Shown here piece after piece: positions 5,142-10,776 of a stretch of 10,776 nucleotides of DNA. Under the pieces are notes generated by a model. That model saw nothing but the letters and a program-made list of their open reading frames with translations. It ran no database searches and was not told the origin of the DNA. Source of the DNA: an uncultured Flavobacteriales bacterium (GTDB taxonomy: Bacteria > Bacteroidota > Bacteroidia > Flavobacteriales_D > Sanyastnellaceae); NCBI GenBank assembly GCA_913057815.1, contig CAJXOV010000035.1:1-10776 (forward strand), given 5' to 3'. The position numbers and the translations under genes are program-made. Positions within the stretch are counted from its first letter, which is position 1. Each line of letters begins with the position of its first letter.

Positions 5142-6147
5142 TAATATTCACTTCTCTTTCTAGCTCCACTCCAAATTTTGACTTGATATCTGCTAAGATT
5201 TCAGTAGACAAATCATAGATGTTTTGACCAGTAGCACCACCGTAGTTTACCAGCACTAAAGCTTGCTTCGGGTGAACTCCATAATTTCCAAATGTCTTTC
5301 CTTTCCAGCCAGCTTTATCTATCAACCAACCTGCAGCTAGTTTCATTGAATTATCATCTACTGGATAAGCAGCTGCCTCAGGGTAGTCTTTTTTTAGGTT
5401 TTCAGCTAGTGAAATAGGAACTACTGGATTTTTAAAGAAGCTTCCTGCGTTTCCGGTTACTTTAGGATCTGGAAGTTTACTTTGTCGGATATTTATGACA
5501 GCATTAGAGATAGCTCGAATAGAGAAATCTTCAATTTTCATTCTTTCTAGCTCAGCAGTAATGGCTCCATAGGAAGTTTTAAAAACAGGTTTTTTATCAA
5601 GTTTAAATGTAACGGAGCTTATCATAAACTGTCCTTTTAGTGCTCTTTTAAATACACTTTCTCTATATCCAAATTGGCATTCTTTGTTAGAGAACGTTTT
5701 GATTTTTCCTGAAGAAATTTCGACAGCTTCAAGTTCATGAAACACATTTTTTATTTCTACTCCGTAGGCACCTATGTTTTGCATAGGAGCAGCGCCTACA
5801 CTTCCTGGTATAAGAGATAAATTTTCTATTCCTGCCCAGTTTTCATTAATACAATGAAGTACGAATTCATGCCAGTTTACACCGCCACCGGCTTTAACCC
5901 ACACATGATTTTCATTTTCATCTTCTACAGAGATTCCAGCTAATCTGTTAAGTAGCACAGTTCCTTTGATGTCATTCATGAAGAGGACATTACTTCCTCC
6001 TCCTAGAATTAGTAGTTCCTTTTGGTTTATTTCAGCCAAGGACTTTACTAATTCGGTAGTGGATTCCACAGAAACTAAATGCTCTGCCGATACATCAATA
6101 CCAAATGTGTTATAGGATTTTAGTGAAGTGTTTTGAAGATTGCTCAT
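5134..6147 (-). CDS. murB: UDP-N-acetylenolpyruvoylglucosamine reductase MurB (type I)
   Basis: MurB reduces UDP-GlcNAc-enolpyruvate to UDP-MurNAc with NADPH and FAD, the second committed step of cytoplasmic peptidoglycan precursor synthesis. The 337 residues match type I enzymes (E. coli 342). The FAD-binding signatures are LILGGGSNVLF (46-56) and IPGSVGAAPMQNIGAYG (113-129). GYRES (160-164) marks the type I tyrosine loop. GNAGSFFKNP (222-231) contains the catalytic Ser226 proton donor. A catalytic glutamate is expected in the C-terminal LEREV (329-333). It stands alone rather than in a mur/fts cluster. A perfect TACATTTG box lies six bases upstream of its ATG, and its 3' end overlaps the convergent methyltransferase gene by 8 bases. 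Confidence 0.97.
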   Translation of the reverse strand: MSNLQNTSLKSYNTFGIDVSAEHLVSVESTTELVKSLAEINQKELLILGGGSNVLFMNDIKGTVLLNRLAGISVEDENENHVWVKAGGGVNWHEFVLHCINENWAGIENLSLIPGSVGAAPMQNIGAYGVEIKNVFHELEAVEISSGKIKTFSNKECQFGYRESVFKRALKGQFMISSVTFKLDKKPVFKTSYGAITAELERMKIEDFSIRAISNAVINIRQSKLPDPKVTGNAGSFFKNPVVPISLAENLKKDYPEAAAYPVDDNSMKLAAGWLIDKAGWKGKTFGNYGVHPKQALVLVNYGGATGQNIYDLSTEILADIKSKFGVELEREVNIIS

Positions 6148-6153
6148 GTGTTA

Positions 6154-6161
6154 CAAATGTA
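6154..6161 (-). promoter_or_regulatory. -7 promoter box of murB
   Basis: The minus strand reads TACATTTG, an exact match to TAnnTTTG, and only six bases separate it from the murB ATG (6147). Transcription would start at or next to the start codon, giving a leaderless or near-leaderless mRNA. No obvious -33 TTG lies at the usual spacing. Confidence 0.5.
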
Positions 6162-6204
6162 AACTCATAGCAGGGTTAGCTTATTTTGCGCTTCTTAATA
6201 TCTC

Positions 6205-6220
6205 AAACAGCCGACTGTTT
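6205..6220. promoter_or_regulatory. Small palindrome in the murB/glycosyltransferase divergent region
   Basis: AAACAG (6205-6210) and CTGTTT (6215-6220) form a 6-bp inverted repeat around CCGA. It directly precedes a TACCTTAG box (6222-6229), a one-mismatch TAnnTTTG, which ends nine bases before the glycosyltransferase ATG. The position suits an operator over the spacer of that promoter, but a repeat this short may be chance. Confidence 0.3.
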
Positions 6221-6238
6221 ATACCTTAGCGTTCTCAA

Positions 6239-7372
6239 ATGACTCGAAAGAAAAAAATCATAGTTACTGTTACCAATGATCTAACGCACGACCAGCGTGT
6301 GAGGAAAGTATGCAATAGCTTGATGAAACTTGGATATGAGCCTCATCTGGTAGGAAGAAAGCTGTTTTCGAGTGAACCTATAGAAAGACCTTATCCGACT
6401 ACTCGGTTCAAATTGATTTTTAACAAAGGGGCCATTTTCTATGCAGAGTATAACCTTCGTCTCTTTTTATTTCTTCTTTTTAAAAAATACCATAGCATCC
6501 ATGCCAATGATTTGGATACACTTTTGGCAGCTTATTTGGGAAGTAAATTAAGAGGAAAAGAGCTGGTATATGACAGCCACGAGTATTTCACAGAAGTTCC
6601 GGAGTTGGCAGAAAGTCCTTTTGCAAAGCGAACCTGGGAAAGAATAGAGGAATGGATATTTCCAACCTTGAAACAGGTAATTACTGTGAATGAAAGCATA
6701 GCCAATCTTTATAAAGAGAAGTATGGAAAGCATGTGAAAGTGATGAGGAATATTCCTGAAGGAAAACCCGAAGGAATGGAACCGAGCACTACTAAGGTGT
6801 CTAGATCAGCATTAGGATTACCTGAAGATAAAACTATTCTAATAGTTCAAGGGACGGGAATAAATGTGGATAGAGGAAATGAGGAGTTAGTAGAAGCCAT
6901 GCGTTATTTGGATGGATTTTTATTACTTATAATAGGTTCTGGTGATGTGCTGCCACAGCTTAAAGAGACCGTGTCAAGTGAAGAACTCAATGAGAAAATT
7001 CTTTTCAAGGATAAGATGCCTTATGAGCAGCTAAAATTTTACACGGCAGCTTCTGACGGAGGTATAAGCATAGATAAGGATACCAATATCAACTACCGTT
7101 TTAGTCTGCCGAACAAACTCTTCGATTTTATACATGCCGAAATTCCGTGCATAGTTTCCGACTTACCAGAAGTAAAAAGAATAGTACAAGATTATAAAGT
7201 GGGAACAGTGCTCAGTAGTCATAAGCCTAAGAAGATGGCTGAAGAAATTAAAAATTATTTCCTGTCTTATGATAAGGAAAAGTTAAAAGACAATACCAGA
7301 GTAGCTGCTGCAGAATTAACTTGGGAGAATGAAGAAAAGGTGTTGGAGGAGATTTATAATTCAAATAATTAG
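6239..7372 (+). CDS. GT-B glycosyltransferase, GT4-like
   Basis: A predicted cytoplasmic retaining glycosyltransferase of GT-B fold, 377 residues, acting on an unknown surface glycan or glycolipid. The N-terminal Rossmann domain shows VTNDLTHDQRVRKV (11-24) and YDSHEYF (111-117). The C-terminal domain begins near ILIVQGTGINVDRGNEEL (200-217) and carries the nucleotide-sugar-binding region SLPNKLFDFIHAEIPCIVSD (289-308), typical of GT4-like enzymes. No membrane helix is evident apart from a short hydrophobic stretch near 74-81. It is divergent from murB (91-base gap) and is followed after 22 bases by the exported TIMP/MORN-like gene, so those two may be cotranscribed. No other capsule or O-antigen genes flank it in this window. 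Confidence 0.9.
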   Translation: MTRKKKIIVTVTNDLTHDQRVRKVCNSLMKLGYEPHLVGRKLFSSEPIERPYPTTRFKLIFNKGAIFYAEYNLRLFLFLLFKKYHSIHANDLDTLLAAYLGSKLRGKELVYDSHEYFTEVPELAESPFAKRTWERIEEWIFPTLKQVITVNESIANLYKEKYGKHVKVMRNIPEGKPEGMEPSTTKVSRSALGLPEDKTILIVQGTGINVDRGNEELVEAMRYLDGFLLLIIGSGDVLPQLKETVSSEELNEKILFKDKMPYEQLKFYTAASDGGISIDKDTNINYRFSLPNKLFDFIHAEIPCIVSDLPEVKRIVQDYKVGTVLSSHKPKKMAEEIKNYFLSYDKEKLKDNTRVAAAELTWENEEKVLEEIYNSNN

Positions 7373-7394
7373 AATTTACAATCGTTCTAGATTT

Positions 7395-8222
7395 ATGAGA
7401 ATACTGCTGACATTGTTTTACTGTACATTTATTAGTTTTCAATCCTTAGCTTGTATGTGTGTTTCTCCAGACTTTACTCAGGCAGAGTTCAATCTTACAC
7501 AAGAAATATTTGTTGGTCGCATTATCAATAATGCTTATGATACTGAAATTGAAAAAGATCTCTTAGAGTTTAAAGTTATAGAGTCTTATAAAGGAAGTTC
7601 CCTAACTGAAATAATAGTGCAGAATCAAAGTGGGAAAAGATCAATTTCTACATGCAATTTTAAAGGAAAGGTTGGCGAGGTTTATCTAATTTTTCTTAAT
7701 GAACACAAAAAGTACTTTTCTGTCTCACAATGTACTCGTAAAGTGCTGATTAGCAGTTTAGATGATTATGTTATTCCTAGTTGGTTTGCTGATTTCTCGG
7801 GTATTGAGGACGGGCGACATTGTCATTATTACTGGGATGATACCTTGGAGTCTGAAGGACAAATTTTAAATGGAAAAGCTGAAGGTGAATGGAAATTCTA
7901 TAATGAACATGGTTTATTAATGACTATTGGAAATTATAATAACGGCTTATTGGAAGGTGAATGGGTATCCTTCTTTTCAACTGGTGAAGTCCAAGAGATT
8001 AATAATTTCAAAAACGGAACTTACCAAGGTGAACAAACTCGCTATCATTATGGCACTAATAGAGAAGCCAGGAGATTATGTTTTGAAGATGGAAAAAATC
8101 AAGGTAATCACTTTGGTTGGTATCCAACGGGTATTTTGGCGTGGGAGGCTTCTTATAAAAATGACAGTTTGTTATCCAAAGTCAGTTATGACTGGGATGG
8201 AGTGAAGTGGATAACATTATAA
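7395..8222 (+). CDS. Exported protein: TIMP/netrin-like domain plus MORN-like repeats
   Basis: Function unknown. The 275-residue product starts with a signal peptide (1-19) whose likely cleavage, LA|CMC, leaves a mature N-terminus of Cys20-x-Cys22 followed by VSPDFTQAEF. This resembles the N-terminus of TIMP/netrin-like (NTR) domains, where a Cys-x-Cys amino terminus coordinates the zinc of a target metalloprotease. C87 and C113 could supply disulfide partners. The context SLAC is a poor lipobox, so a lipoprotein is less likely. Residues about 153-262 carry MORN/YwqK-like units (ILNGKAEGEWKFYNEHG, GLLEGEWVSFFSTGEVQE, GWYPTGILAWEASYKN). The ATG at 7395 was chosen over an earlier one at 7329 because the longer form overlaps the glycosyltransferase gene and spoils the signal peptide. 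It overlaps the next ORF by 16 bases. Confidence 0.75.
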   Translation: MRILLTLFYCTFISFQSLACMCVSPDFTQAEFNLTQEIFVGRIINNAYDTEIEKDLLEFKVIESYKGSSLTEIIVQNQSGKRSISTCNFKGKVGEVYLIFLNEHKKYFSVSQCTRKVLISSLDDYVIPSWFADFSGIEDGRHCHYYWDDTLESEGQILNGKAEGEWKFYNEHGLLMTIGNYNNGLLEGEWVSFFSTGEVQEINNFKNGTYQGEQTRYHYGTNREARRLCFEDGKNQGNHFGWYPTGILAWEASYKNDSLLSKVSYDWDGVKWITL

Positions 8223-8824
8223 TTAGCTGTGAATATGGTTATGGAGGAGTTCATGAGGTTATTCAGATAGATAGAAAAAGATTAAGATCTCGAATTTGGG
8301 GAAGTGACAGCACTATCCATGAAATTAGGTGGAAAAGAACACCAGTGTTTCAAAAAAATGACAAAGGTGAAATTACTTTAAGAGATGGTGAAGGTTATTA
8401 TTATAATACTTATGAGAGTGGAAACGTAAAAGATAGTTTGAGAACAGGGGTGTGGGAAGTGTTTAATAATGAGAACGAAAAGGAGTTAAAGACCTATCTA
8501 GAGGGGGATTTGAACGGGAGTTATCAAAAATACTCGGCCAATAACGTTCTTTTGGAAGAAGGTTTTTTATCTAAAGGTGTTGAAGTAGGCAGATGGAATT
8601 ATTACTATTCTAATGGGAAAAAAAGAGAAGAAGTTGAAAAGACTCGATTTGGGGGTGAGGTTTTAATTAACTCGTGGAGCCCAACGGGCCAAAAGATGGT
8701 GAGTAATGGAATGGGAATCCAGTATTTTTATACTGATAAAGGAGTTTTATTTTCCGAATCAAGGTTTAAATATAAAAATGGCATGATAAAAAGAGTTTTG
8801 AAATGGAAGTCTCCGGCCTATTAA
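8207..8824 (+). CDS. MORN-like repeat protein lacking a convincing start (possibly broken)
   Basis: The ORF codes for 205 residues if it begins at the GTG at 8207; no in-frame ATG occurs until late in the gene. The middle and end carry MORN/YwqK-like units: GEGYYYNTYESGNVKDS (61-77), GVWEVFNNENEKE (81-93), GDLNGSYQKYSANNVLLEEG (100-119) and GRWNYYYSNGKKRE (128-141). The first 45 residues have no signal peptide and resemble nothing I recognise. The frame is closed by a stop at 8189, and the ORF overlaps the upstream gene by 16 bases in the -1 frame. Either it is translationally coupled to that gene, or it is the 3' part of a gene that lost its beginning or was frameshifted. I see no slippery heptamer in the overlap. 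Its stop overlaps the convergent small gene by four bases. Confidence 0.55.
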   Translation: MDNIIISCEYGYGGVHEVIQIDRKRLRSRIWGSDSTIHEIRWKRTPVFQKNDKGEITLRDGEGYYYNTYESGNVKDSLRTGVWEVFNNENEKELKTYLEGDLNGSYQKYSANNVLLEEGFLSKGVEVGRWNYYYSNGKKREEVEKTRFGGEVLINSWSPTGQKMVSNGMGIQYFYTDKGVLFSESRFKYKNGMIKRVLKWKSPAY

Positions 8825-9081
8825 AATTCCTTAATTGTTTTCTCAACTTCGAGCTGTTTTAAGTGCATATTAAATGTTTCTTCAGAAACTTCTTCTACTC
8901 CTTCACCTTCTATCAAATCCATTATGTGATTTCTCATTGGCATAATGTCATCCGAATACTCAGTGATGGAAAAATAGACTCCTAATGTTTTTACTTCGGT
9001 AAAAGAATGATCGTTTTTAACTTCGTACCATGTGTTCATGGCAGTTAGTCTTAGAAAAAGAGGAAATTGTTTTTGGCTCAT
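8821..9081 (-). CDS. Small conserved-looking protein (86 aa), function unknown
   Basis: An 86-residue acidic protein beginning MSQKQFPLFLRLTAMNTWYE, with KTLGVYFSITEYSDDI in the middle and an acidic, helical C-terminus (GEGVEEVSEETFNMHLKQLE). It has no signal peptide, membrane segment or cysteine. I do not recognise a named family, though similar short proteins seem familiar from Bacteroidota. The ATG at 9081 was chosen because a TAATTTTA box (9098-9091) sits nine bases upstream on the minus strand. A longer start at 9210 would add a hydrophobic leader reading through that promoter, and a shorter one at 9039 gives 72 residues. The gene overlaps the convergent MORN ORF by four bases at their 3' ends. 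Confidence 0.6.
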   Translation of the reverse strand: MSQKQFPLFLRLTAMNTWYEVKNDHSFTEVKTLGVYFSITEYSDDIMPMRNHIMDLIEGEGVEEVSEETFNMHLKQLEVEKTIKEF

Positions 9082-9090
9082 TTGAGTTAG

Positions 9091-9098
9091 TAAAATTA
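9091..9098 (-). promoter_or_regulatory. -7-like box of the 86-aa gene
   Basis: The minus strand reads TAATTTTA, which fits TAnnTTTG except for the last base and is the same variant seen before paaE (TAGTTTTA). It ends nine bases before the ATG at 9081 and supports that start over the longer one at 9210. Confidence 0.3.
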
Positions 9099-9211
9099 AG
9101 AGAATTAGCAGATGTAACGGTTTTTGAAGGTAAATTTGTGCTGCTATCAATGGAGTACGAACCATTATGGCACAAAGATTGAAAAGTGCAAGCTTTCTAA
9201 AATAAAACACG

Positions 9212-10168
9212 ATGAAAAAATTAATTACTCTCTCTATTTTAATACTAGCTTTTATAGCAAAGTTAAGTGCTCAAGAAAATCACTTGATTATCTTCAGTGA
9301 AGATCTAAACCCATTTTACGCATATGTAAATGGAGTAAAACAGAACACAGAACCGCAGACCAATGTTAAGGTCACAGGATTAGAGCTGCAGTCATACAAG
9401 TTAAAAGTGGTTCATGTAGATGAGACTATTCCTACACTTGATAAGAATCTGTATTTTGAGCCAATGGGAATGGCCAATACAGTTAAAATCACCAATACGA
9501 GAAAAGGATACAAATTGAGGTTTTTCGGGCAAGTTCCACTGAGCCAATCGCCAACCGAGTATACAGAAATCCCTTACCATGAAACGGCCTATGAAGAGGA
9601 GATAGATGTAGTACAAGAAACCGTAATAATGGACACACAGATGAACACCAATGTAAATGTGAACACTGGAAAACCTAATGGTTCCAGCACTACTACTGAA
9701 AGTGTAAATATGAACGTAAATATAGGGGGAGTTAATATGGGAATGGATGTAAACATCTCTGAAACTACTACAGAATCTATAGATATGAACCAGCAGATTA
9801 CTTATGAGCAGTCGGGAACTTATACTGAGGTGGAAGAAGTGGTTTATGAAGAAGTAAGTCATGTGCATGAAGGACCATGTTCTACATACATGGGACCAGT
9901 TGATTTTGACAGCGCAAAGAGCTCTATTGAATCTAAAAGTTTCTCAGATTCTAAAATGACTTTAGCCAAGCAAATAACTAAAGGAAACTGCTTAAGTGCC
10001 GATCAGGTAACCGAAATCACGAGGGTGTTTGATTTTGAAAGTGATAGATTAGATTATGCCAAGTTTGCCTTTGATTTCTGTTATGACCAGGGAAATTATT
10101 ATAAAGTAAATGATGCTTTCGAATTCGAAATGACTATTGAAGAATTGGATGAACATCTTAATAAATAG
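9212..10168 (+). CDS. Secreted DUF4476 domain protein
   Basis: An exported 318-residue protein of unknown function. The signal peptide covers residues 1-20, with likely cleavage after LSA before QENHL. A beta-rich N-terminal region (about 21-115) is followed by a low-complexity linker (about 143-195) rich in Asn, Thr, Val and Met, such as NTNVNVNTG and NMNVNIGGVNMGMDVN, with two copies of the motif TTTES (160-164, 185-189). An acidic stretch comes next (205-215). The C-terminal DUF4476 domain (about 223-315) includes C223, C260 and C290 and the helical runs SSIESKSFSDSKMTLAKQIT and RVFDFESDRLDYAKFAFDFC. This signal-linker-DUF4476 layout is common in Bacteroidota. It is followed by a palindromic repeat and a strong terminator, so it is probably monocistronic or last in its unit. 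Confidence 0.88.
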   Translation: MKKLITLSILILAFIAKLSAQENHLIIFSEDLNPFYAYVNGVKQNTEPQTNVKVTGLELQSYKLKVVHVDETIPTLDKNLYFEPMGMANTVKITNTRKGYKLRFFGQVPLSQSPTEYTEIPYHETAYEEEIDVVQETVIMDTQMNTNVNVNTGKPNGSSTTTESVNMNVNIGGVNMGMDVNISETTTESIDMNQQITYEQSGTYTEVEEVVYEEVSHVHEGPCSTYMGPVDFDSAKSSIESKSFSDSKMTLAKQITKGNCLSADQVTEITRVFDFESDRLDYAKFAFDFCYDQGNYYKVNDAFEFEMTIEELDEHLNK

Positions 10169-10170
10169 AA

Positions 10171-10196
10171 CTATGTTAGGCGTTGCAACGCTTAAT
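10171..10196. repeat. Palindromic intergenic repeat, copy 2
   Basis: CTATGTT, two bases, then GCGTTGCAACGCTTAAT (10180-10196) repeats the element at 2657-2683 with a single-base length difference in the gap. Within it, TTAGGCGT and ACGCTTAA (10176-10183, 10188-10195) can pair around TGCA, using one G-T (G-U in RNA) pair. It starts two bases beyond the DUF4476 stop codon and precedes a separate intrinsic terminator, so it is probably not itself the terminator. Confidence 0.7.
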
Positions 10197-10207
10197 TTAT
10201 AAGATTT

Positions 10208-10235
10208 AACAGGCCTTTTCAAGGCCTGTTTTTTT
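10208..10235 (+). terminator. Intrinsic terminator after the DUF4476 gene
   Basis: AACAGGCCTT (10208-10217), a TTC loop, then AAGGCCTGTT (10221-10230) form a perfect 10-bp stem with a GC-rich core, followed immediately by five further Ts. This is a textbook rho-independent terminator about 40 bases past the DUF4476 stop. Confidence 0.93.
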
Positions 10236-10308
10236 GTGGGAAAGATTTATGAAATCAGCACAAAGAATAGAGGGAAATTAAGGAACTTCGAACTTCAATA
10301 ATTATTCA

Positions 10309-10776
10309 ATGGAATCCTTTAGCACCGAATTTATAAAAGCAGAAGAATTAATGAAAGCCCAATCTTTTGATGAAGCGCTTAAATTATTTAATTCAGCTGT
10401 GCAGGCAGACCCTGCCAATCCTGTTTATGTCAGTCAAAGAGGGGTTTGCTATTATCATTTAAAAGATTTGAAGTCTGCCTTGGATGATATGAATAAATCT
10501 GTAGAGCTAGATCCAACATACAGCTATCGATATGCATCTAGAGCATACATGAGAGACGCTATGGGAGACGTGAAAGGAGCTTTAGAGGATTACACTAAAG
10601 CTACAGAGTTGGATCCGGATGATGCGGTATCGTTTAATAATCTAGGGCTGATAGAGGAAAAGCTAGGTTACATGGAGTCTAGTAAAAAGAGCTTTAAGAA
10701 AGCTGATGATTTAGCTAAAATGCTAGAAGAAACAGGTATTGTAACTGAAGAAGAATTAATGGCTTCTCAGGCTGTC
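10309..10776 (+). CDS. Tetratricopeptide repeat protein (3' end beyond window)
   Basis: An open frame of 156 codons runs from the ATG at 10309 to the window edge with no stop. It contains about four TPR units of roughly 34 residues: 5-38 (AQSFDEALKLFNSAVQADPA), 39-72 (KDLKSALDDMNKSVELDPT), 73-106 (GDVKGALEDYTKATELDPDD) and 107-140 (GYMESSKKSFKKADDLAKML). TPRs stack as helix pairs and hold protein partners; the partner here is unknown. There is no signal peptide, so the protein is predicted cytoplasmic. The gene begins about 70 bases after the upstream terminator, so it needs its own promoter, though I see no clear -7 box. The last residues (GIVTEEELMASQAV) leave the TPR pattern, so the end may be near. 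Confidence 0.9.
   Translation, partial: MESFSTEFIKAEELMKAQSFDEALKLFNSAVQADPANPVYVSQRGVCYYHLKDLKSALDDMNKSVELDPTYSYRYASRAYMRDAMGDVKGALEDYTKATELDPDDAVSFNNLGLIEEKLGYMESSKKSFKKADDLAKMLEETGIVTEEELMASQAV

Noticed and set aside
8192..8222. Programmed -1 frameshift joining the two MORN-like ORFs
   Set aside because: The overlap contains no slippery heptamer of X XXY YYZ type and no evident downstream pseudoknot; mutation, coupling or a sequencing error explain it more simply.
7395..8824. YwqJ/YwqK-type toxin-antitoxin pair
   Set aside because: The resemblance is only to MORN-like repeats, which database names link to the YwqK antitoxin; no deaminase or other toxin domain is present and the first protein is exported.
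9082..9210. Hydrophobic N-terminal extension of the 86-aa protein from an ATG at 9210
   Set aside because: It would run through the likely promoter (9091-9098) and up to the divergent DUF4476 start; the extension is leucine-rich as AT-rich noncoding frames often are.

Overview
The window looks like one end of a draft contig from a member of the Bacteroidota (Flavobacteriales or Cytophagales type). The evidence is AT-rich coding DNA, start codons without Shine-Dalgarno sequences, several boxes resembling the Bacteroidota -7 promoter element TAnnTTTG close to start codons, and protein families typical of the phylum (DUF4476, YwqK/MORN-like proteins, S23/Avd-like four-helix-bundle protein). Bases 1-38 are not genomic: they are an Illumina Nextera read-2 adapter with the transposase mosaic end.

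Bases 66-3760 (minus strand) hold most of a phenylacetyl-CoA epoxidase operon. Reading along the minus strand the order is paaE, paaA, an S23/Avd-like gene, paaB, paaC. paaD, the usual remaining member, would lie past the contig end. PaaA (di-iron catalytic), PaaC (structural), PaaB (bridging) and PaaE (flavin/2Fe-2S reductase) together form the multicomponent enzyme that epoxidises phenylacetyl-CoA. The S23/Avd-like gene is an intruder. It sits between paaA and paaB, with an 8-bp tandem repeat on one side and degenerate units of the same repeat, inverted, on the other. A perfect 8-bp-arm palindrome upstream of paaE overlaps a plausible promoter and resembles the operator of the TetR-family repressor PaaR.

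Bases 3870-7372 hold housekeeping and surface-related genes: a YkgJ-type cysteine-cluster protein, a class I methyltransferase, MurB (minus strand, overlapping the methyltransferase gene tail to tail) and a GT-B glycosyltransferase divergent from murB.

Bases 7395-10168 hold less well known genes. The first is an exported protein whose predicted mature N-terminus is Cys-x-Cys, as in TIMP/netrin-like domains, followed by MORN-like repeats. Next is an overlapping MORN-like ORF with no proper ATG, possibly a broken gene. A small convergent protein and a secreted DUF4476 protein follow. The DUF4476 gene is followed by a palindromic intergenic repeat, whose other copy lies between paaE and paaA, and by a clear intrinsic terminator. 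The window ends inside a TPR-protein gene starting at 10309. No tRNA, rRNA, CRISPR or classical IS element is visible, and no stretch over 300 bases lacks a gene.
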